From contig JASAMV010004458.1 in the NCBI GenBank assembly GCA_030248065.1, forward strand, positions 34,341 through 98,340: a stretch of DNA of 64,000 nucleotides, in the 5' to 3' direction. Each line of letters opens with the position of its first letter. Position 1 is the first letter of the stretch. The translations under genes were made by a program, and so were the position numbers. The notes below the pieces were generated by a model, which did not search any database, was not told the DNA's origin, and was given only the letters and a program-made list of their open reading frames with translations. This DNA comes from Rhynchonema sp. JSB1_4 (lineage: Eukaryota; Nematoda; Chromadorea; Monhysterida; Xyalidae). Below, one piece after another: positions 11,442 to 21,633 of this stretch.

Positions 11442-13827
11442 TCACCGCACGGTCGGGGACTTACCAATCGAAACTTGGTCCCGTCGTCTGACCCTGATTT
11501 GTTCAGCGGGCGGGAATTCAAAATCTGGATCTCTTTCAGTTTGAAGTACCGTTCTTGATCCAAGAGTATCGATTCCTTTCTGCTCAGTATTGTCTCTGTC
11601 CAATTCCATCAATAAAGTGACCAACATCAACATCTGCTGTCGCGTCAGACCGGTCCGTTGTCTTCCTCCACCCGTTTTCAGTGGAGTGGTTGACCGATGC
11701 AGCGTGCCCGAAGCCGACGGTGTGGTCCTCATTGATGTGAAACCAGTGTTTCGGTTTCGCTGTTGCTTCTTTGATGTTTCATGTGGCTGCAATGTGACGG
11801 CAGTCTTGCTAGCCGCAATTGACGTGACTCGCCAAACTGGATTTTGAGTGATGCTTGGTATTTGAACATCAGGTTTTGGCGTGCTGCCCAAAGGCCATTT
11901 CAAGTCACCACGTTGTCGTCTGATCTGGGTGCTGATCCAGGGCAGATAGGGTGAGATCTTGGTGAATATGCCACGTTTGCGTCGACAGTTCATGTGACCG
12001 AATGAAACCACGCCAACGGCGAAGAAACTGGAACGAAATGATACGATTGTAAATTTCAGCATCCAGTAGACTCAGTTGAGTTTGTTTTTTGTACGATGTG
12101 AGGAGAGCCTTGTGAGATGCCCCAGAGAAGACAACGTAACAACGGCTATGTATGTAGTACCGTCGTCAAATCAAGCAACCCATGAGCCCCAAATGAGCGC
12201 GAGAAATGTGATTTGACGACTGCATTTAACTGCGGTACAATAGGCACCAGCAACTAATGATGATGGGCAGATGACCGTAAATGTAAGAGACATATTTCGA
12301 ACGGCTGATATTAAGGTCGGTTTATACTCTGACTGCCCGGCAGTAGCAGTCAGAAATTTGTGACTGCCCGTTCGGTCAGCTCGTCAACAGAGCAAGAACA
12401 GTAGACGGCAGGCAGCGGTCAAATGGACAGAGCGGAACAGGCAATCACTACAAGCAATAACTGCCCTGCCGGGCACTTCTGCGTGGTAGTGACTTCTCCG
12501 GATTTTGACTTCTACTTCCCGGAAGTCATAAGTATAAATCGACCTTAATTCACAAGGCCCGTTGAGACTGTCGCTTCTTTATAAATCATGAACGACAGGG
12601 ATAGTTCAGAACCGAGCTTTCTCGAACCGTTAAATCTTTATTTGTCTGATAAATCAATCTTATTGCTCACCGTTTCGTGTCACTCGAACACACCAACGGT
12701 CCCCCCGAGTCGCCTGTGCATAACCCGCCAACCACCTGTCCCTGCGGACCCATCTCCCCTCCGCACAACATGTACGAAGGATTGAACAGGTTACGATCCC
12801 GACCCGTGAAGTCCCGCCAATCGTGAAGGCAGTCGCTTGAATGAGCTATCGGGATACGACGCTCTTGTAGCACGTCGGCGTGCGTGCCGAAACCTAGCAA
12901 GATGATGTTTCATAACCACCTTGTGTCTTATGTCCATCTTGCAGGTGGCTTATGTTCACGAACGTGCGGTGCACCAGGTCATCGTCAGTCTGAAGATTCC
13001 AAAGCGCACGCTATGTTATTACCTGTATCTCCCCATCCGAGCACAAAACAAGCGTCAAAGTCTGAATGTCGAGTGAATTGTTGCATATCAGGCAGACATA
13101 TCGGCTGTACAGCTCCTTTGATGTAGCTGGAGTCGAAAAACACCAACGCCACATCATGCGTGTGTGAGGAGCTCAAGTTGTAGGCTGAAAGCAGAGAAAC
13201 ACATCGGATGCAAAAATTTGCTTTTTTACATGTATTGGATAGATAATATTTTGGATCTAACCAGGATATGGAATGGTATGCAGTACTCGGTGGTGCTCCC
13301 CGCGTTGATTCGAGTTGCCTTCATTCAGACTGATCTCGTCTATTTGAATGCGCATGCTGTTCACTGAGCGAGGTGTATTGCTGGAAATTTGAAAAACGGT
13401 TTTCACAGGTCTTATTGTGAAGCTGGCTTGTCTTTTCCATTGTCGTCACACCGTGTTCCATACTGGTACGTGGTTTCCAACAGACAATGCGCAGCTGTCA
13501 ATGCCACCCCGTCCTGGACCAGGAACGCGCCACAAATGTGTTTCCAGCCACCGTCCTCCACAGCTTGGACTAAATAGCGGAGGAAAGTTAGAGAGATTTT
13601 TCTTCAAAACCAAAACAGAATTGTCCCAAGATTTTTTTGAACTAACGTGACGCCATGTATGGAAACTCATGCGGTTGAGCGCTATGTCCATCGAGAATGT
13701 AGGGCACAGCTCTGCTATGTGGAACGCTTGAAACATCACTGCAGTACGGGTACTGGCGAGCGCGCACTTTTGAGGACCCGATTAAAGTAAAGACAGAAAG
13801 CGCGAAATAAAAGCAAGAATTGGGCAT
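11442..13827 (-). CDS. Secreted chymotrypsin-fold serine protease with long basic tail
   Basis: Six exons on the minus strand: 13827-13647, 13569-13452, 13380-13262, 13184-13023, 12893-12671, 12027-11442. Every junction is in phase, giving 462 aa. The N-terminus is a signal peptide (hydrophobic FYFALSVFTLIG), followed by a short pro-region and a mature start ILDG, preceded by Tyr rather than Arg/Lys. The catalytic triad is complete: His in TAAHC (exon 2), Asp in HDVAL (exon 4) and Ser in GDSGGP (exon 5). The residues before the active Ser read GLCTGDS. The position equivalent to trypsin Asp189 is therefore Gly, which argues against trypsin-like cleavage after Arg/Lys. The domain closes with GIFTKISPYLPWI in exon 6. 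About 160 Arg/Thr/Gln-rich residues follow with no recognised domain. A good donor (GGTAAGTCC) at about 11467 could end the exon earlier and replace the last few residues. The substrate is unknown. Confidence 0.88.
12158..12238. repeat. Short imperfect hairpin element
   Basis: GTCGTCAAATCA at about 12163 is mirrored by TGATTTGACGAC at about 12211, with GAGCGCGAGAAAT between them. A related block with GAGCGCGAGAAATTGAGTTGAC occurs at about 20370-20392. It looks like a small foldback MITE. Confidence 0.45.
12315..12544. mobile_element. 230-bp MITE flanked by TTAA
   Basis: The terminal inverted repeats GGTCGGTTTATAC and GTATAAATCGACC lie between TTAA at 12311-12314 and TTAA at 12545-12548. The interior is a series of GACTGCC/GGCAGTC units. 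The first 50 bp match the element starting at 62523, which carries a transposase-like ORF start. That element could therefore be an autonomous relative. Confidence 0.7.
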
Positions 13828-16171
13828 GATTTCGAGTGGGTTTGTATCTTTCGTCTGAGCGACTGATTGTTTTCCAGGACATTTTCACATTTTGTCACCC
13901 GAAAAATTTGTGTTCAATTTTTAAACCGATGTAAATTCGATCTTGATTCTCAAACCGTGATAATTCGCAGTGTTTTTGCGCTGTCGGCGGACGCTGTAAA
14001 CAGGTAAGCAGCAATAAAGGTTTAACTGAGCCGTAGCATTTATTTTTAACGTCATGAAAACGACAACTTTAAATGCATAGTATAATTTTTTTAGCCGACA
14101 AAACATCAATCAACAAATTACTTGCAGTTCACTTGAACTACAGCCAGGGCAGTCATCGAAAAACCAGGTGCAAAAATTGCTGATTTTGCAGTGAATCACG
14201 TAACAGGAACTTGCATGAAGCACTTCTCAGGACATGAAATTGATATTAACTTTGTTTCGAATTTGGCACTAATAGCAATATTTTTTGAAAGGCCACCACA
14301 TCTGGCATTTCCACTTTTGTTTTGGATTACCTGTCATTTTTGATGCCCTGAGGATGAGCTGAGGCAGTGTCCCGCTTGCGAATAATAAGACGGAACGACC
14401 TAACAAAACCGTTGGCATGTGGCACAAAAGGTTTTATCTAATTTTCGCCTGTTATAAAATTATGGCAAAATGACGTAGGCCAACATTTGTACTGTTTAAA
14501 AAATAGCCAAGTGTATATACGTACAGTATGTCGAAAATTGAAGTGAGAGCCATAAATTCCCTGTGCACTTTCACGCATATGAGCATGAAAACGACGTGCG
14601 ATCGTTAAAAGCAGAGCGTGCGGGCTCGTCTGCTGTGATGTTTCAATAACTTGAGTACTTTTACGAAGTTCTGATGCTGCCAACAGACTTTTCGTACCTG
14701 ATAATTTCATTAGTTTGATGTTACAACGACACGTACCATACGTCTTATTCTGCTCTGTGCTGATTGCGGAAATACAGTTTAGCGCTGCGACATGCAAAAT
14801 TGCCAATGCACTCGGCAGAGGTTTGTGTATTTTATGAATAAAAAAGTTTGGTGCGCAACAACTTGTATTCAATAATGTTCGTGTTTATAGTTTCGTTTTG
14901 CTTCAGTATGTGGGTAGTGTCGTAAATATGACGTTATAGTGCTTTGCGGATTTAAAACATTTGGAGATGATAGACTGATGTTTCAATTCGAACGCTGTTG
15001 TTATGAAACAGCACCACGCTCGTTGTAATACACAACGGATAACCAAACAGCAAAAATGTTTCCATTTATTTCACTCGGCAGGAAACGTGGAGAATAGCCA
15101 TTTATTATTTTTCTCAGAAATTGCATGGTTGGCCAGAAGGAGCAAATACAGTACCATTAGGTACCGTAGTCGTAAAAGTTTGATGAGATTGTGGACTTCA
15201 GCAAAATAAGAAATCATTTTCTCGTAGACATACTGTACGTATGAGTCACATAGAAATACGAATTTTCTTTCCATGCATTTGTCACTTCAAGTCAACGACC
15301 GAGGAATTGTAAAAATAGAGTGCTGTTTCCGTTAAAAAAATGCCAGTCCACAAAAAGTGAAATCAGAAAAAAGCGTGATTGAACGTGTACAAGCGGGATT
15401 GACACTCATACTATCAGACACGTGATCAGCCATACTGCAATGTAACCCATAATCAGCTGAATAGACCAACACTTGTGGCCACATGATGGTTCTGGTCCAT
15501 TTCTTGAACTGCGCCAATGGGTTCTTGTGTTGTGTTAGTACTTTGAAAAATCAGGGTTCATTCTCTGGGGACCCACACCCGCAAGCTGTGTCAATATTCA
15601 GGTTCCTATATACTAAATCTTGATTATTACCCCCGTCATTTATGAGTCGTCATCATGGGCACTCCGCAAAACTGCAGGTACGTATGTATTTCAACACGTA
15701 TAATATTCAGAGGACACAAGTGCGCAAGCAATATTACAGGTGCCGCAGTCTGTGTCGTGCCACAAGAAGAACCTGCACCCACGTCAGCTATCTTTGGTCG
15801 CCATGGCTACATGGATTATACACGTGCAATTGGGGCTCATGCAACGGCGCTATAGCACGGACACAGGCTTTGTGCAGGTTGTGTGCACTTAGCGGCTTTC
15901 TGACAGCGACTTGTATTGTGCGTGTGCATTCAATCACAACCAAATCGGGCGTTCCAGCTGCTCGGCCTTTACCCAGCCACAAGGTTGCAATAAGGAACCC
16001 CTGCTTGGTGACAATGACAAAAGTTAATTGAGCGGATGGCCGAACACCCCAGCTGGAGATTTAAAGTTTCCGATCGCCTCCATGGTGAAAAAACTTGGCG
16101 AAATAAACCAATTTGTTTGATAAACTGGTCCGTATTTTTAGACAACCAGAATCGAGGCAAGAACAGAAATA
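13828..16171. other. Intergenic, nothing firm
   Basis: This is the spacer between the divergently placed protease (minus) and ERICH3 homologue (plus), so it should hold both promoters. The longest ORF (minus, 14438-14872) has no family resemblance and no flanking splice logic. Two copies of TGATGTTTCA lie at 14636 and 14976. Confidence 0.5.
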
Positions 16172-19100
16172 ATGTCAGCAGGCTCACCACTGGATCGATA
16201 TGAACCCCTAACTGACAAAAATTTGGTCGATTTCTTGAAATCTCCAATCACGCGTAAACACTTGCGTCAAAGTGGACTGGTGAGGCGAGTTGAGGGCATG
16301 TGTCATTCTGCCAGTTGTTCAAAAATGAGCTTGTTTCACTCCCTCGCTTCAAACTGTCAATTTTATGCTTCAGTGCCTTGAGACAAAAGGGCCAAGACGT
16401 GACCAAACACTGGGCTCATCGTTTAACATTAGCCTTCTTTGAAGTTTTTTTGCAACATTTCAGTAAATTTGCGCATGATTTTACTTCAGATAGACGAAAA
16501 CGGCGATCCGTTATCCGCTTCTGAATATCGTCGACTCATAAACGATCGAAATATGGAGTTGGCTAGTAAACAAAATGAGAACAAATTGTTGATGCAAAAA
16601 AGCAATGAATTCAACCTCGGTCGTCAGTTAGAGCTGCAGCGGCAGCTCGAGGCTGTGCAGAAGATTGTCACCTATCGCAAAGTTCGAGTGCGTAAAATTC
16701 TGGATTCTTAATTATAGGCAACATGGATCCTTAAGAGTTACACCTAGCCTGGATTTCCAGGGTGAGCCGCAAGCCGATTCTACCTCTCAAGTCGAGCTGT
16801 CGGATCTGGCCGTCTCCCTGAATCTGCCACGATCCAGCTCCACCCCCAAACTCGATCGACGAAAGCGCAAATCGAAACGGGCCAAGTCTGAGGATCCAAA
16901 CAATAACCATGCCGAATCCAGTGGCTATTTCTCCGATCAGGTGTGGTTTGGTAGTCGAATTAAGCAAGGCTAATGTGAGGTCCTTGTAGGGTTAGTGCCC
17001 AGTATTGAATTGCAAAAGAGGAAGTCGAAACAGACGTAAATTATACAGACTGTAATTATTTGCAGTACTAAACATATCCAGTCAGGGCTATACGTCAGGT
17101 ATGGATCAGCATGAGCAAGACAACAAAAAATAAGAACGTCGCTGAACTGCTTTTTTAGATTTTACAGTTGCCTGTGCATATCTGTCCATACAAGAGTGAG
17201 CCACTTTGAGTGCTTCAACTGATTCTGAAGTACAAAGTCCCTATTTTCCGACTTTCAGGAGGAGAAGAAAGTAACAGCCCGTCTGATGTCGTCCAGTAGC
17301 GACAAACAGACGCACGTGGCACGATACCTGGATGATGTTGACCGGTTCAGGCATTTGCACAAGGTTTGTTGACCGTTTGGTCCTCGTTTTCCCCTTTAAT
17401 TTACAAAGTTCATCTATATAACTATCCGTACCTACACGAAATCCCATTAACTATTCCATTAGATGCCTAGGCAATTCGGACCATTTAAAACCCCCGGGCA
17501 AATTTTCAAGTTAGGTATTCCTTGCACAGCACAAATCACGTGTGCATCTTGTCCTGACAGTTCATGACTCATGCCAATAAATACAGTATGACCATCCATT
17601 CAGCTTGACACGCCATCACTGAGACGCTACGCCGAATACCTGGACAAGGAGCTGAGACAAGTGTCCAAGTTTGTTGTAATCTTTTTAAATACCTACATAT
17701 TTTTTATTCGTGCTCCGGAAAACGAAAAGTTTTTCAACCGCGTTGCCTCAACCGTAACGAACATTATGCGTGCACTGGCTACAGAAGTCACGTGACCGCC
17801 GTAGCCAGTGCACGCATCATGCGCTTTACGGATCAGGCAACGCGTTTGAAAAGTTTCTCCCAAAAGAATTGTCAGACTATACTACGTGCACAATGCGTCA
17901 GCAAACGGTTTCAACACCTCAAAACGAGGTTTCAGTACTTTCGGAAATGGTTTCAACCCGTTTCCAGGATGCGCGACATGCTGCCGTCGATAGCGCCAAG
18001 TACGAGTACGAGCGGGCCGAGTTGGATGATGCGACGAAGGCAGAACTCGTTGCCTGTTGCTTCAAGGAAGACGCGCTCAGTCGCCCCTTCCGGAGTCACC
18101 GAAGCTAATAAAAGGTTGTTAAATTAGAATGAAGTTGAAATCCTTTCCTATGATACTGAACAAACCTTTTCAGTGGAGCCGCGCACAGTTTCAAATCTTC
18201 ACTGAGAGGCAGGAAAGCCCGAAGCTTAGATAAATCCTTGGCTCCCAGTCGACCAGAGAAGTCCACAGTCACAACTGCGTCGAAGTTTCCACCGATTTCG
18301 AAGAATACGGTTAGTCGTAAAAGAGCGCTTTTGTTTGAAGTGCGCGATGTTCTCTCTGTGGTTGTGGTCGATTTGATACATGATTGTTGTGAGAGTTATG
18401 ACACGCGTTACCACATAAACAGCAATTTATTTGCAATGTGTCATAACTCTCACAACAATCAAGAGCGCTTTTGTAATTTGAGTTTTGGATCTGTTTTACG
18501 TTTATGATCAGTCCAAGTGCCAAGACAAATACTGTATCTTTCTGTCACCTTTGCTGAGACGTCATCTGGTTAGGTTGTACGTGTGTACGTCTATTCTACC
18601 TTGAGTTGATGTTTCACACTTGCAGTACTCCAACCGTCTGCTATTATCAAGCGCGGGTGCGCGAACCCGTAATCAATTCAAGCCGCATTGTGTATGCTTC
18701 CTTCGGTATGTCGGGCGGCGGATGGACCAAAATCGATCGGCGCTGGTCCAAATCCAGCAGCAACACTGCGGTGGCAATCCGATCACTGTGTTCAAGGAGG
18801 AATTGTTCCCCGATTGTTAGTTAGAGTCTTGCACAAAGTTCTCTGAAAATCCACCAAAAATTGTGCAATTTTTAGCGGTCTACAAAGCTCTCTAGATATT
18901 CCTCAGAGTCGTCTAATTTATCAGTGGCACACAAAATTCTCTGTATTTTCAACTATTAAACCGCACACATTTTTATCAACCTTGCGCAGCTTTCTCTGAG
19001 TTTTTGCCAAAGTTTGCTCACTTTTGTCTTCAGCCGAATTCTACTTCTTCTCCTACCGCCATTCCGGTTTTCCGTTCAGCATCACGCTGAATCTGGATGG

Positions 19101-19985
19101 TCAACTGGTCAGTAAATTAAGTGGATGTTGCGAAGCCAAATACCATCCCAAATCGCGGATCGGTGGTGGCGTCGGGGCACAGTTCAGATGGTTGGGATGT
19201 CGGAAAGCGGATCCGTGTGATGGGTTCGTCTCAGTGCTGCTACCTTGGTGTTTTGTATTTGGCTTGCAAAATGAAACTATAAAAATAAACCAAGTGTAAC
19301 GGGCACTCCTAGCCATCGCGAGAGGCGAAAGTAGTTGCGAACACGCAAAATGTCCGATCCAAGGGAGGTATATCTCAGTACAATACAGGTTGGTAACACT
19401 TCATCTCTGACGATGGCCCTGGGTTCCGATACCATTAGCTGCAAAAAGACCGGTGGAAACAGCAATGTGACTCTTCCTTTAAAGCAGGGGAAGGGCGGGA
19501 CTTGGAAGCGCCTTTCCTCCATGTTGACCATTCATGAACTTTTTTGCTTCAATGCAGCCCTCAGAGGAAACACAAGACCCTGACACATTTTAACGCATTG
19601 GTAAGAGGATTGAGCTTTCAAGCATGACGTGCTTCAAACTTGCAGTTGTCGCCAAACGCACGACTATCCCACGCCGTACACCAACTACGCGCCGAAACAC
19701 AAAGAACTGCTGAAATCGGTCGAGCAAAAAGAGGAGCTCCTATCACACGCTGAGGTGATCCGATTCAGCACCACTCTGCCTGTGGCTGCGACCAGGATTG
19801 ACATCCCGATGACCGATGAACAAATTGTGGCCGAAGCTAAAAGACAGGCGATTTTGAACAAAAAGAAACAGCAGCAGCAGCAGCAACAACAACAGCTAAA
19901 CCCTGAAAAACGTGAGTCAAAGGAGACTGATGGTGGCTCGAGCTCACGCTTTCGGTTGCCGAATATATTTTCACGACGCAAATAG
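16172..19985 (+). CDS. ERICH3: ERICH3 homologue (glutamate-rich protein 3 type)
   Basis: Modelled exons: 16172-16279, 16490-16681, 16761-16940, 17259-17363, 17604-17668, 17968-18114, 18174-18309, 18626-18815, 19034-19223, 19646-19985. Phases agree throughout and give 550 aa ending in a TAG. Two parts match ERICH3 as I know it. The N-terminus has RKHLRQSGL followed by a DENG..LSASEYRR segment (human: RRHLLRSGL..). The conserved core has QQHCGGNPITVFKEELFP, then RHSGFPFSITLNLDGQ and CCEAKYHPKSRIGGG. Vertebrate ERICH3 is a ciliary protein, so a cilium or microtubule role is inferred. The exon 2/3 boundary is the least certain. An in-frame donor inside the last exon (C/GTGAGT at 19911) would bypass the stop and join the Glu-rich exons from 21634. 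A CAG-type poly-Gln run lies near 19868-19893. Confidence 0.82.
17724..17857. mobile_element. Foldback MITE in an ERICH3 intron
   Basis: The arms GAAAAGTTTTTCAACCGCGT and ACGCGTTTGAAAAGTTTC, plus GCGTGCACTGGCTAC and its inverse around the centre (about 17768-17815), make a roughly 134-bp imperfect palindrome. The right arm (GGATCAGGCAACGCGTTTGA) also occurs at 10870-10910. Confidence 0.65.
18382..18460. repeat. Hairpin inverted repeat in an intron
   Basis: GATTGTTGTGAGAGTTATGA is mirrored by TCATAACTCTCACAACAATC. The arms of about 23 bp are separated by about 33 bp. It lies in the intron between 18309 and 18626 of the ERICH3 homologue. Confidence 0.8.
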
Positions 19986-20192
19986 CGCAAATTTGATGTT
20001 TCACACGGGCTATACGCATGTCCTCTGTGCTTGCTTGTCTGTCCATATGCATGTTCTGCTTCTGTTATTGCTTCATTTGCTACGATGCAAGCTTTCCCAT
20101 CTCAGGTTGTCTTGTCTGCTTTCTATGTTGAGTTCGCTTCTGTGACTACTTATCCTGGCTTCTCCCTATCGTTCAAAAGTGAATGAAGGAAT

Positions 20193-20198
20193 AATAAA
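20193..20198 (+). terminator. Candidate polyadenylation signal AATAAA
   Basis: An AATAAA hexamer lies about 210 bp after the TAG of the short ERICH3 form, followed by an A-rich run. It is consistent with 3' end formation for the short transcript. Confidence 0.45.
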
Positions 20199-20483
20199 TG
20201 GCACTACAACAAAAAAAATCTGCTGATCTGCATGGTTTGATTTTCACTGTCTGCCCGTGTGTGCGGTGTTTGCCTCTTGGAGTGGACTGATATAAAGGCT
20301 AATTGACACTTTAATAGTCAATACAATAGATCGTCAACTGAAGTCGTCAACTCACAGCAGCCCTGAGGGAGCGCGAGAAATTGAGTTGACCATCAATAAG
20401 CCGATGTCAGTCGTGCAGTCATAGCACAGCGTGTTGCCCAATTTGACCTCAGCACATTATCACATACATACTCACTGGGAAGA

Positions 20484-20652
20484 ATGTGTGGTTTTGAGCC
20501 CACACATCGATGTGTGGTTGTTGCAATACCACACATAAACTGTGGTTTTTGAAGAAAAGGAGTGTGGTTTTGGGTATTTCCACACATTAATGTGTAAAAA
20601 CCACACATTACTGTGTGGTGAAACAACACATTAATGTGTGGTATTCCAAAAT
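20484..20652. repeat. Minisatellite of palindromic CCACACATTAATGTGTGG units
   Basis: TGTGTGGTTTT and CCACACATTA motifs alternate in both orientations about every 20-40 bp, many as short palindromes such as CACATTAATGTGTGG. The array can fold into several hairpins. It lies in the 3' flank or intron of the ERICH3 locus. Confidence 0.75.
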
Positions 20653-20699
20653 TAGCGGGAAATTTGCTGTGAAACATTTAGGCCCTTCAGCCTCAATTT

Positions 20700-21633
20700 A
20701 CAAGTCTGAATTTGAGATGTATTTGTGTTTCGTTACTGATTCCGAGTTTAAGACATGTGTTTATTCTTTGTACTGAATCAAATGCCGCAAAAGCATGTCT
20801 AATGTGATATTTGCATCTTCATAAATAATTAAATCAAGCCCTCTGCAGAAGTTTCGCAAACGAAGGTTGTTGAAGGTTAGTTGAATCTTGCAATTATTAA
20901 TTTAGATTTGCTGATAATTACCTTTAATTGTTGGAGAATGCTGTATGATTTATGAAAAAACAAACTCTTTCGCAAGTGTCACCATGCTGCGCGTCGTTCG
21001 ACTACCGTGTCTCCGGACAAATCAGAAAACTGACAACAACTGACATGATTGACAGAGCTAAAGGTGGGTGCTTCATTATTATTCTATCATACAGCATGTT
21101 TTGACATGTTCCAAAGACAAAATTTTTGGCAGCTCCGATTTACTCTGCTCATATTCTTCAGGTGAGCAAATCCTACGCTAACCCGACTGCTTGTGTCGGA
21201 CTCAAATCAACCAGAATCAACACACCGCACCTGAAAATTTGAAGAACGCATAATTGTATCATTTTTTTGTTCACCCAGTTTTATCATTTTCTCTCACCCT
21301 TTCCTTTTTATATTTTTTTCTTCTATCCGTTATCCCCCCTCTTTCTGCGCCCCCCCGTTTTCTTTTTCCCCCCCTCCCCCCCAAAAGCTCCCCCCCCGCC
21401 TCCCAAAAAAAAAAGAAAAAACAGAAAAGGAAAAAGTGGGGCCCACCCCCCAACCCCCCCCCTCCCACCCTGGCTGCCCCCCCCCCTTCAAAAAACAAAA
21501 AAAAAGGAAAACACACCTCCCCGCAACACCCACAGACGAGTGGTGCATCATGTCACCGTCAACATCTGTTTTAAAATATCGACGTCTTGTTTTACAACCT
21601 TTCCTTCGTTTAACCCCTACACCTATTTTTCAG
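20700..21633. other. Non-coding stretch with homopolymer-rich low complexity
   Basis: The first half is AT-rich with no gene. 21270-21520 is C/T- then C/A-rich with long C and A runs. The proline- and lysine-rich ORFs here on both strands are composition artefacts. The stretch would be an intron if the ERICH3 and Glu-rich exons are one gene. Confidence 0.5.

Noticed and set aside
14438..14872. Minus-strand ORF of 144 codons
   Set aside because: Composition is not convincing, there is no homology I recognise, and it has no splice context.
17770..18108. 112-codon ORF in the ERICH3 locus
   Set aside because: It is in the wrong frame. The phased exon 17968-18114 uses the neighbouring frame, and the first part is MITE sequence.
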